From: Eutreptiella sp. 'Long Island Sound 2002'
Taxonomy: Eukaryota; Euglenozoa; Euglenophyceae; Eutreptiales; Eutreptiaceae
Length of the DNA stretch: 64,000 nucleotides
Direction: 5' to 3'
NCBI GenBank assembly: GCA_964036045.1
Contig: OZ038389.1
Location: 36,660,912-36,724,911, forward strand
Positions 53,201-62,559 of this stretch are shown piece after piece (the stretch's first letter is position 1; every line of letters begins with the position of its first letter). The notes beneath the pieces are model-generated. The model saw only the letters and a program-made list of their open reading frames with translations. It ran no database searches and was not told where the DNA came from. Position numbers and translations under genes: made by a program.

Positions 53201-54891
53201 ATGGACAGGGACCACGGGGGCCCCCGCGACCCCCAGGCTCGGCGAACATCATCGACCTCCGACCCCAGAAGCCGGTCCAAGAGGCCCCGCACCGAGCGGA
53301 CGCGCATCCCCACCATTCTCACGCCGGCCGAGCGCGAGCGGCAAGCAACGCTTCAAGCGGACCCTCGCCAGACGGCGGGCGAAACCTCCAGCTCATCTGC
53401 CGCCTCCCTCCCGGGGTCAGCGGCCGATCCGCTACCGGGACGACCACACGCCACAGACACGTGACCAAGTGAGCCCGCGCCCGACCCCAGCCCTACGCAA
53501 GGGGCGGGGGGGCAGCCCTCCCCGCAGTCCAGAAGCCGCCAGGCCACGGAGGGCACGTCGCGGCAGCCGGGACACGACGCGAGCGGACCAAGGGCGGACA
53601 CAGAGATGACGGGGACCTCCAGCCCCCAGGAGCCCGCTGGCCCGCTGCCCACCGCAACGCCCTGCTCGATGCCCCGGCAACGGGAATCCCCCACGGAGTA
53701 CGTGCGTGGGGGACAAGCGGGCCCCACCTCACGGCACCCCTCCCCGGCTGACGCGGCATTGGACCAGGACCGGGTGGCCATGCCCCCCCCGCCCCCCCGA
53801 CCGCCACAGCAACGGGGCACGGATCCCTTCGATGACGCGGAACTGAAGGCGCTCTACGACATCCACGCTTCCACGCCCTCGAGCGAGCTGGTGGCCACCC
53901 TCCGGGAACACCTCCGTAACGTCGACCCGAACAGGCTTTTCGCCGTAGTCCCCCTGCCACATGCCCCGACAACCCAAATCTTTGTGCGACAGCTCCAGGC
54001 GCTCGTCACCCCCGGGACACAGGTCTCTGACGACCTCATTGAAGCATGGAAGCATGGATCTGGTGGTTCAACACCCAGCAACCGGCCCAAGGGGGCGTGT
54101 CGGTCCCACACCTGGGCTGGGTACACACGCTCATAGCGCCACCGACGGAGCCCAGGCCCGCACCCACCACCGGACGCCGGGAGCGGGCCGCCCCGCCACC
54201 GAGACCCGACAACCTCCATATCCCACCGCACGAGGGCCTGGAGGCATGGGAAAGCGGGACCGCCCGTAGCAGGGGGCACAACCTCACGAACCTGACGGCG
54301 CACTACCCGGAGACGACGCGCGCAGCACCCCCGCCGCGCGAACGTGACCCCAGTACCATCGCCATGATCGTGTTGGAGAATGGCCACTACTACCAGGTGC
54401 GGATCATCCCGCACCCGCAGGACAACCATCGGAGCCTGGAGGCCGTCGACTCCATGCTCCGGGCAACCACGGGCCTGCCGGACAACCCTACCCCCCTGCT
54501 CCCAAACCAACCCCCGGACCCCCTGACGGCCATTGTGTCGGGGGCGGCAGGCACCTGGCACCCAGGCCACGCCCTCTACTGCCTCTGGCGGTGGGCGCGG
54601 CGCCGCTGGCCGCACACCAGGGCGTGGTCAGCGGCGTGGAGATTCTACCTCGACGGCCGGCAGCAGAGGGAGGCCATCCCGGAACCGACGGCGGACACCC
54701 CCACTGAGCCCAACCTATGCCCCGTCTTCGTGATCCACCAGATCCGGGCACTGGCGCTGGGTGGGCAGCTGCAGCCCGCCATCCAGACTGAGACGGAGGC
54801 CCGGGTGGCGCACGCGGCCCTGGTGCACGAGATCTTCAGTGCCCTCCGCAGCGCCCTTGTACGACGTACGGGTAACCCCCCAGGGCCCTGA
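53201..54891 (+). pseudogene. Ulp1/C48-like cysteine peptidase gene, broken
   Basis: ATG at 53,201 opens a Pro/Arg/Ser-rich region with a nuclear-localisation-like patch RSRSKRPRTERTR. A TGA lies at 53,462-53,464, and the same frame resumes to about 54,048. There TPGTQVSDDLIEAW resembles the start of Ulp1-type peptidase domains. GAAGCATG is then duplicated in tandem (54,041-54,056), shifting the frame, and the domain continues as IWWFNTQQ in the other frame. Downstream GHYYQVRI, EAVDSM and PNLCPVFVIHQIRALALG fit the His, Asp and Cys regions of the C48 fold, with Pro after Cys instead of the usual Gly. Ulp1-like peptidases occur in host deSUMOylation genes and in several DNA transposons (for example KDZ types). 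The setting suggests the latter, which is inference. Confidence 0.6.
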
Positions 54892-56040
54892 CCCGCGACC
54901 AACCACAGGACCTGCAGCAACGACGCACGGCCGCACGCGCACGGCACGAGTCCCACACCAGCCACGCGCAGGGAAGAAACGGCGCGGCGGACCCGGGACC
55001 GCCTCCTCCCACCGGAGGGCCGGACGATGACTGTAGCGCCGGCGGCAGCGGGGTCGGCCACGAACACAACGACCCCGACCGGGCAGACCTCGCCCAACAC
55101 GACCCCTCGTACAACCCAGCAACGCGCGGCCGCGCAACATGCTACGGCACCACCCGTCGGCCGGACACACCAGCGGGGACGGCGTCCACCTGCCCAGCAC
55201 GCACAACGGACACCCAAGGAGTGGAGGCTAGCCTTAGCAGCCCACGGTGTCGGACACAAATACGACCCCAGCGACCTCTTCCCACATCCCCCGGACGATG
55301 GCCGCACTTACCGGACCTCAGCGACCCCCCTGCAATAAGGAAAGGGGGCAGCCCCGCACCCGGGACCGCCATCCCACCTGACCCTCCTCTCCCACGTAAC
55401 GGGTCCGAGAGGGGCCAGGCAAAGGGGCCAGCCACACACGCGGAGCCCGCGGCCGAACCGATGACCACGGGGGTGTTGTCGAACAGCGCACGCCACCGGA
55501 TCCGGGCACTGGCGCTGGGCGATTGACGGCAACCTGCTGTCCGCACTGAGGCGGAGATCCGGGCTGCACGCCCAGCTCTGGTGCACGCAAACTTCAGTAA
55601 CCCCCACGGCGCCCCGCATGGGACGCCGCCCCAGGACCCTGAGCCGCGCCTGGCGACAGGTCCTACCGCGACGACCCGGTGGCACACAGCCGCGCAACAC
55701 ACCCCAGCAACACCTGACGGTCCGACAAACCGACGCGACGGACGTCAACATGCCCGACACATGCAACAGATGCCCGGAGAGTGGAGGCCAGCCTTCGCAA
55801 CCCGTGGTGTCAAGCACGCACGGAAACCCCACGACTTCCTCCTACAACCCCCCGGGCGAGGGCCACGCTTCTCGGACCCCGCGACCCACCTGCAGCAGGG
55901 AACGGGGCGGCGCCACGCCCGGACACGTCCACCCGCCTCACCCTCCTCTCCCGCGAGCCGGATCCACAAGGGGCCGGGCAAAGGGCCCGGCCAAATACGC
56001 GGAACCCGCGGCCGGGCCGATAACCACAAGAATGTTAACT
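54730..56040 (+). repeat. tandem duplication of the peptidase 3' end
   Basis: GGATCCGGGCACTGGCGCTG occurs near 54,746 and again near 55,498. The sequence after each copy stays alignable but diverged (CTGGTGCACG; GAGTGGAGGC; CACCCTCCTCTCCC; GGGGCC-GGCAAA; GCGGAACCCGCGGCC-like blocks) for about 550-750 bp. Each copy contains stops. The second copy ends near 56,040. Confidence 0.65.
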
Positions 56041-56444
56041 AACCACCGGCCAGAGTATTACCGTCCAGGGCGAGCATCCGGAGATAAGTGCACTGCAGGG
56101 ACCAGCGCGCACCTCCGCCGGGGAGTTGAGCGCCTGGGACGCGTAAGGTTACGACACGTATAACCTATGCGAATGGTACGAGGGGCACATCCCCCGCAGA
56201 CAGTTGACAGCGTCCATGAGAGGGAGGGGGGCTGCAACACTACCCGGTACTCCTGTCCTCCACAACCCTACCCGGGGCATGCGGGGGGCCACAAGCTCAC
56301 CACACGGGGCCGCGCCAACCCCCCTGCCAACAGGCACGGGTGTGTTACGCCGAGCCCAACCCGCCACGTCGGACGGAGCGTCCCGACACCACAGCACAAG
56401 CCGAACCACCCTAACCATCCTAGCCACCACACCCGGCACCATGA
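56041..56444. other. GC-rich spacer between peptidase region and element 4
   Basis: No gene seen. Composition changes sharply at the start of element 4, from C-rich to TCGA-rich. Confidence 0.5.
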
Positions 56445-56718
56445 TGTTGTGGTTTGTTTCTTGGGAACTCGACTGTGCCTCTTTGTTTCTCGAAAATCCC
56501 AAAATACGACAGTCCTATTCTGCGCAGGATCTTTAGATGGGGCACCAATAATAACACAATCTCGAAGACATAAACCCTGTTCAAAGATCGAAGTATCTTA
56601 CAGCGCTCATTCACAGTTGGCATTCGATGCTTCTCCATTATTCACAGACTGCAGTGCAATTTCGACTGCGACTTGCGACTTGCGCGCTGCTGCGCTGCTG
56701 CTGTTCGAAGCCATAACA
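56445..56718 (-). repeat. Element 4 3' LTR (274 bp), inferred
   Basis: The minus strand starts TGTTATGG right after a G-run and ends CCACAACA, an inverted pair with TG...CA ends. The partner LTR is outside the window, so the limits rest on these termini and on the polypurine tract. Confidence 0.65.
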
Positions 56719-56729
56719 CTACCCCCCCG
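56719..56729 (-). promoter_or_regulatory. polypurine tract of element 4
   Basis: The minus strand reads CGGGGGGGTAG next to the inferred LTR start. Confidence 0.65.
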
Positions 56730-57201
56730 TTGAGACCTCGAAGAGCCCTCACTCACCTGGGCGGGCGTCACAATGTCGAATATGCAGAGCAGGCCCAGAA
56801 AAAAAATTTTGGACCTCGACATTTGTTGGCTACAGAAGCATAACAGTGGTCGAAACTCACACACTGAGGTGCAGTCATGGTACACCTGTCGTCAGCGCCT
56901 CATTCATACGCCGTGATCGACTCTGCCACGGCTGTGGCTCTTGGCGGAAGCTGCAGAGGACAATCTCGCCAGGCACACTGCACGGGCGCTGTACCCGCAG
57001 CAAGGCTGTGGGCACGTCGAACCATAACATGCCATAACATTGGGCACAGCTATCGAAGCCGGATGCCCAGCAGACAAACAACCAACAGGCCTATACATCT
57101 GTCAACTGGACAGGACATATGAAGGCAGTCGATACCATTAATCCAGACTGTCGCATCCAGACTGTCGAATAAGCCATTACTTGGCATCCAGACATGTCGA
57201 A

Positions 57202-59667
57202 TCAGCAGTCCGTACCCCACATAAACGTGAATGAAGGATTCACCTGGAGTCGACATACTTCATGCACTTCCTTCAGTGTCTCGACGCCAGCCATGAACTT
57301 GAAGGTGTCATGACCCGTGTAGTGTCGACGGATATCACTGTCGAGGGCACGCTTCTGAATCAGAATACCAGATCGATGGTTCAGCAATCGAAGGTTGGGA
57401 TCACCAGGTCGGTTGTCGACGGGGCACTTGTACTGGAATACGAAGACATGTTCACGGGCAAGCGCTCGAAATTGTCCAGGTCCCAGTGTTTGTGCCCTGG
57501 TCGAATAGGAGTCCCAGAGGCTCGACGGTTTCGAAACGTCCTCACGCCACAGATCGGTCCGATTGGTGGCCTCGAAGGAGCATCCGTCATGTCGACCAGT
57601 AGACCATCGATAGGTTTCCTTCGATCCAGTACCAGCGGCCATGCTGTGGTAGAACTGACCAGTTCGCGTATCGACTCGCCACCACGGCGTGTCGGCAATC
57701 GAAAGTCGTCGCACGACAATGACAGCGCTGATGTCGTCCACTTCAGGGCCCAGGGCATATGGGTCGATGATCTCAAGCATGTCGGTTTGAGAACCTTCTT
57801 CTTGGAGTCGACGGAGGTGTTGATGTACATACTGACCATCAGCGAGGGAACTCTGCAGAGCGAACCGAACCGCTTCTGCAGTCACAAGGCTCGAAGCCGT
57901 GTCAACAATGACCGCTTCGAGGACTTGGTCTCAGCAGCTGACCTTGCGTCGATGTGCAGCCTTAAAGTCATCGTGGATCGGTGTGAGGTAGTTGAAGAAC
58001 GGGATGTCGAAGTGGTGCTGATAGGCGTTCGACTCCATCGACAAAAACCGGTGATCGACGGGGTCCGGGTGGAACGGGTCACTCGCAGGCGAGTCGGTTT
58101 TCTCGATCTCCTCCCGTTCATCAGTATAGACATCCCTTCGGAACTGGACCGCTCGACGCCAACGTCGTCCACCTTCGTATCCGGCCTCGAAGGGGGACAT
58201 GAGGTATTTCGAGGTACCCAGGCGTCGAACCAATTCGGGGGCATCCGTGAAAGGGAAAAGGTTGGCATACTGTTCATTCGATGAGTGAAGGGCAGCAACT
58301 CGTCGGATCGCCTTATCGAAGTCGTGGTACCCGAGCCGTCCGGGTCCAGTCTGGTAGATCGTCGCCAACTGGACAAGGTCGATGGGGGCGCCTGGTGCAA
58401 CGGCGTTGTACGCATAGGGTTCGGTCTGTTCTCCGAGTCGAAAGTACTCCTGAAGCTGGACCGCAAGGTCCTGTGTTCGATGTGGAGCGCACCCATACCG
58501 CTTATACCCAAGTGGAGAGGTGCCTCGTAGGCCGCGCAGTTGGTGTCGGCGAAGAAGCAAATCGACTTTGTACGCAGGAAAGGGGGCTCGATCTTCGAAG
58601 AGCCAGTCGTTCGCCTGGCAAACCTTCTGAAGATCACGGATAACTCCCATGATCGGAACGGCAACGGGAGCTTCTCGTTTCATCCTTTCGTGTGTCCAGA
58701 GGCGTGGATATTTGAAGATCAGGTCGATTCCATCGGCAACGTTTATCAGGTCGTCGATTCCCGAGATCTCTCGATGCATGCGGTTGAGTCGAGTAATTTG
58801 ACTCGGCAGGGTATATTCGGTGAGGCTGTGTCGGAATCCCCAATCGAGCTCTTCATCACAACGTCGCCATTCGATGAGGGCCGCTCGAAAGTTCTGACAA
58901 GCCACTTTGATTCTTGTATACCACTGGTATCCCAGCTTACCACCAAGATTTCCACGCTCATCGAAAGACGTGTCAGGGGCGCTTCGAGCCAGTTCGTAAG
59001 GGAATGGTACGGTTCGTCCCCAACTGTCGATGCAGATGGTCTTGCCTAACTCGGAAATGGTGGCAATTGCCTTTGACACGGCTGCAGCATGTTTCTCGTT
59101 CAGGAACGTGTGCGGTCCTCGAAAACCAGCCATGGCGCTCGACGCAATAGTGAGTACCGATGGTTCGAGCTTAGTGTATTCCGTCTTCATCGGATCATCC
59201 TCATGTGTCCCAAATCGATAGGGTGGCTTCAATCTGAACGTGCCCAAGTGTCGGAGTTCTTCGATGGTCTCGATTTCATGATTGTACTGCGGCATGTTAT
59301 AGGGCTGCCACTTCGACTCTGGCACCGGCACAGAATCGTAGCTGGGTGGTGCTGTCGACCACACGGGCTCGTAAGGATATTCTTCTTCGTCGTCGGACTC
59401 GAGTGGCCAGGGTTCATCGTCGTCGTTGTGGTCGTCGTCGTGGTAATAGGAGTTGGATTGGTTCATTCGAGTAGAAGCTTGTGTTTTCGGGGCATTCAAC
59501 TGCCAGGATTGGTCGACCCAGTCGTCTTCGACTTTCGGCTCTCCGGTATTCGGTTCGTCCCTGGATGGCCTTGATGTCCAGGTGTTCGGCCTCGATGTCC
59601 AAGAACTGTCGACCCATCCGGGTGCTGAACAGAGGAAGGGGATCAGTTGTCGTATCCCGTGTAGCAA
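57202..59667 (-). pseudogene. unrecognised large protein downstream of element 4 pol (ORF X, main part)
   Basis: The frame is open from about 59,667 to 57,934 (~578 codons), meets TGA at 57,931-57,933 (reading SC-stop-DQVLEAV) and continues open for another ~242 codons to 57,202. It begins with an acidic stretch (YYHDDDHNDDDE, SDDEEEYPYEP) and a PPSY motif in APPSYDS. A long, probably globular and helical part follows, with many Trp/Tyr/Arg and no obvious membrane segment or signal peptide. I recognise no catalytic motif. Its position between integrase and LTR is where env-like or accessory genes sit in some LTR elements. The N-terminal 196-codon frame (59,643-60,233) overlaps its start, so the two may have been one ~1,010-codon gene. 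A capsid-type, accessory or captured host protein are all possible. Confidence 0.6.
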
Positions 59668-60233
59668 GCAAGATCTTCATCAGAATCGAACCAGTCAGGG
59701 CTTGAGCACCGCTCTCGAAAGTATTCTGCATCGACCGGGGGCGGGGGCCCGTACAGCTTACAGAGTTCTGGCTGCATGTCGGGTGGGGTCCCTCCCTTGG
59801 TCGGTTCCAGAACAGGCCAGTTGGCCAGGGCTATCTCGAGCACTTCCAAGCCTGTGGCGCCTCCTGATATGACGGGCCGTCCACTCGGCGCTATTCCTGC
59901 AAATTCCCCGCGAGGGAACACACCTCCCTTGCCTCCTTTCGACGGGCCTCCTTTTCCTTTCGAGCTCCCAGCATATGCCGACTGGCTGTAGTTCGGCGGT
60001 TCGAATGGATCGAGAGGTCGACTCGGACGAGTTGGCGCTGATGCTACCGACAAACAGTGGCCAGTTGAAGTCGTCCTCGCTGGGGGTTTGGCACCAACGT
60101 TGTCATTGATCGCGTCAACATCGATGACGTTCGACGGTGTTGCTCGAGAAGGCGGAGGTCGAGAGTAAGTTCGGGGCGTCCGGGATGTAGTACCATCGGT
60201 GGGGGCTCCGGCGATCGACCCGGAACCTCGCAT
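59643..60233 (-). pseudogene. ORF X, N-terminal part
   Basis: A 196-codon frame starting at a true ATG (60,233). It is rich in Pro, Ser, Thr and Gly, with PPNY (EPPNYSQ), a SKGKGGPSKGGKGG basic Gly/Lys stretch and an acidic end (WFDSDEDLAC). It ends at TGA (59,643-59,645), just where the next frame takes over. It lies 40 nt downstream of the pol TAA. The intervening CTTACTCTTCTCTGCAG looks like a splice acceptor, so a spliced mRNA could express it. Confidence 0.55.
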
Positions 60234-60253
60234 GAGTTTTTCGAAAAAACCAC

Positions 60254-60272
60254 GCTGCAGAGAAGAGTAAGG
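60254..60272 (-). promoter_or_regulatory. candidate 3' splice site before ORF X
   Basis: The minus strand reads CTTACTCTTCTCTGCAG, a pyrimidine tract ending in CAG, immediately after the TAA of pol and 21 nt before the ATG of ORF X. A matching donor would have to lie upstream, possibly outside the window. Confidence 0.35.
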
Positions 60273-60518
60273 TTACTCAGGGTGGAGTCGAAGGAACTCA
60301 AGGTACACAGGATCCTCCTCTAGAGCCTTGCTCGACTCCCAAGACCATGTGTCGTCATCCCACTCACAGCGGTACAGGAATGTGCGGCGCTTTTTAGATC
60401 CCACTCGACGTCTAGCCACAATCTTGACAAGTCGAGGAGATTCTCCAGTTTTGACAGGGGGCATCGGAAACTCCCACACCGGCTGTCCCTCTCGATGGAC
60501 GTAGGGTTTTATGCTGTC
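60273..60518 (-). pseudogene. pol: Element 4 pol C terminus: chromodomain-like segment
   Basis: In frame with the integrase part across a TGA (60,519-60,521; context VFN-stop-DSIKPYVHR). LVKIVARRRVGSKKRRTFLYRCEWDDDTWSWES has the spacing of a chromodomain (basic strand, W, then TWxxES). It ends at TAA 60,273-60,275, probably the natural end of pol. Confidence 0.7.
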
Positions 60519-62354
60519 TCAATTGAAAACTCGCAACCCATCGAAGGGGGCAGGGATGTCCAGTTTGACATTCTCGCCCTTGTTCAGTACCTCGAGTATT
60601 TTGTAAGGGCCGCACCAGACAACATCGAGTTTCTCTTTATGTCGATATTCCGGCACCAACACCCACCATCGTTCACCGACTTCAGGCACTCGAACGTGTC
60701 GGTCCATTTGTAGGACCACATGCATCTGGCGTCGACGTTCCTCGGCAAGCATTGCACGCACAGAATCGAAGGTACGTTCCGCTCGTTGCATGTAATCATT
60801 CACCGTCGATGGTTCATGTGCATGAGAAGTCATTCGGGGAAAATCAAATGGAAAATGGGGTGTTCGTCCTTCATCTATCTCGAACAGGGATAGTCGAAGA
60901 CTATTGGATGTCAGGTTGTTGAACTGGATTTCGGCGAACAGGAGGTCGACATCCCACTCGTTGTTGCCGAAGATGCCGTGTGTACGCAGGCGCTGGAGGA
61001 TGGACTGATTGCTGCGCTCCGCCAGGCCATTGCCTCGAGGGCGGTTGGCCACTGTTTGATGCATCTCAATGTTGAAGCGCTGGGCCAACTCCTTCCACGC
61101 CTGAGACCTGAACAGCTTGTCTCGGTCAGAAACAATTTGTCGAGGGCATCCTTTCAGTCGAATCACCTCACGTAGGAACACATAGATAAGGTCGTCGGCT
61201 GTCATATCCTTGCGACAAGGGATGAACATTCCACGCTTGGAGAATCGGTCGACTACAGTCATGATGGCGTCATGGCCCCTTGTGGTCGGCGGCAATCCCG
61301 AAACCCAATTGATGGACACACTGTGCCATTTGCTGTCGGGCACCGGCAATGGTCTTGGCACTCTGGCGGTGTCGACTCGTCTTGATTTCGCCGCTTGACA
61401 GACATCGCAACTTAGTATGTATCGCTCGACGTAGTGTCGAAGGTGTGAGCATACGTAGTCGCGCTTAATCAGAGCCATGGTTCGAAGGACTCCTGAGTGG
61501 CCATAGAACTCCGACTCGTGATACATAGCCACAATCGACGTAACCAGCGTTCGGGGGACAAGCACACGTTTGCCCATCGTCGACAAATGGAAGAATTTGC
61601 CATCATCGAAGGACAACGTGGCATCTCGAAGCTGGTGTTGTGCCGCAGGGCTTCGAATCGCGACTTCGTAGATGTGCTTCGTCCGTGGGTCCTCTCGATA
61701 GGCTGCCGCCCACACAGCTGTCGAAGTCAAGTCTTTGCACTGATAATGCTGATGTACTCGGCGGTGTGTACCCTTAAGACTCGAAGGGTACGGCGTGTTC
61801 GACCCAACCTTCGGCAAGGGGACTGATTGCAACGTGCCGTCACGGTGACGTCGACAGCGAATCAGTTCCGCCATGGTCAGAGCGTATCGAAGCTCATTGC
61901 CAAGGGTTACTCGAAGAGGGCGAACAATGCTTACATCGGGGAGGTCGTCGGTGTGGGTAGACGTGTCTGGCTCATTGCCAGCCTCATCGAGATGCATGTC
62001 TGGTTGGTGTGAATTCTCAGCCATGATCTCGTCCGATGGTGCTGGTTCCAGTCCCAGGTCCTCCGGCTCAGCAGTTGTCGCGCTCGACGGTAGCAGCTCC
62101 AGGTCCTCCGGTTGGACAGCCGGTTCAGTGTCGGATTTGGGGGGCTGGTTCCGCAAGCTCATCTGCGTCAAGATCCTTCCCCACGGAACGTCCGCTTCGT
62201 AGTGAAACGTACAGGTGGTCGTACGGCTGGGGCCACACCTCGTCATGAGAGAATGAGTCTTCGAGTACATGTAGGAACTCATCGACAGGTTCTCCTTCCG
62301 GTGAAGCCCAATCTTCGACCAGGGGAATTGCGAAAGCCCGTGTACGTGTGGCAT
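60519..62354 (-). pseudogene. pol: Element 4 pol: integrase
   Basis: After an acidic linker (PEDLELLPSS...PEDLGLEPAPSDE) come the finger YHESEFYGHSG...CDVCQAA and the integrase core SINWVSGLP, IVSDRDKLF and NGLAERSNQS. The first catalytic position is AAT (61,308-61,310), Asn where the family has Asp, so this copy should lack strand transfer. The frame differs from that of the RNase H part, and the switch lies between about 62,125 and 62,200. The C-terminal part (GERWWVLVPEYRHKEKLDVVWCGPYKIL) is the usual SH3-like region before the chromodomain. Confidence 0.9.
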
Positions 62355-62559
62355 TTTCGATATCCATCAACTGCCGCGAAGTTAGACGGGAGCAGGCGTC
62401 TGCCGCAGGGTTCTCGAGGCCCGGCATGTACCACAACGTCAGGTTGTATTCCTCGAGGAATTGGGACCATCATGCTTGCCGTGGTGTCAGCGGTCGAGGA
62501 CAGGTCTTGAGATATCGAAGACTTTCGTGGTCAGTGTGCACGTGCACCTGCTGCGGTCC
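62125..62559 (-). pseudogene. pol: Element 4 pol: end of RNase H and connection
   Basis: Same frame as the reverse transcriptase after TGA 62,560-62,562. VHVHTDHESLRYL is the RNase H strand with the TDH motif. A second TGA (62,470-62,472) lies in PRQA-stop-WSQFL, where relatives have Arg-Trp. WYMPGLENPAADACSRL follows. The frame ends at 62,125. Confidence 0.85.

Noticed and set aside
53353-54615. Minus-strand open frames across the peptidase region
   Set aside because: The plus strand carries the recognisable peptidase motifs. The minus frames are Arg/Gly/Pro-rich shadows of GC-rich DNA.
57262-58284. 340-codon plus-strand frame opposite ORF X
   Set aside because: TCGA is its own reverse complement, so TCGA-rich coding DNA tends to stay open on both strands. 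The minus-strand frame is longer, continuous with pol orientation and inside the element.
57202-60233. ORF X as a classical envelope glycoprotein
   Set aside because: No signal peptide, no transmembrane anchor and no cysteine-rich ectodomain pattern are visible.
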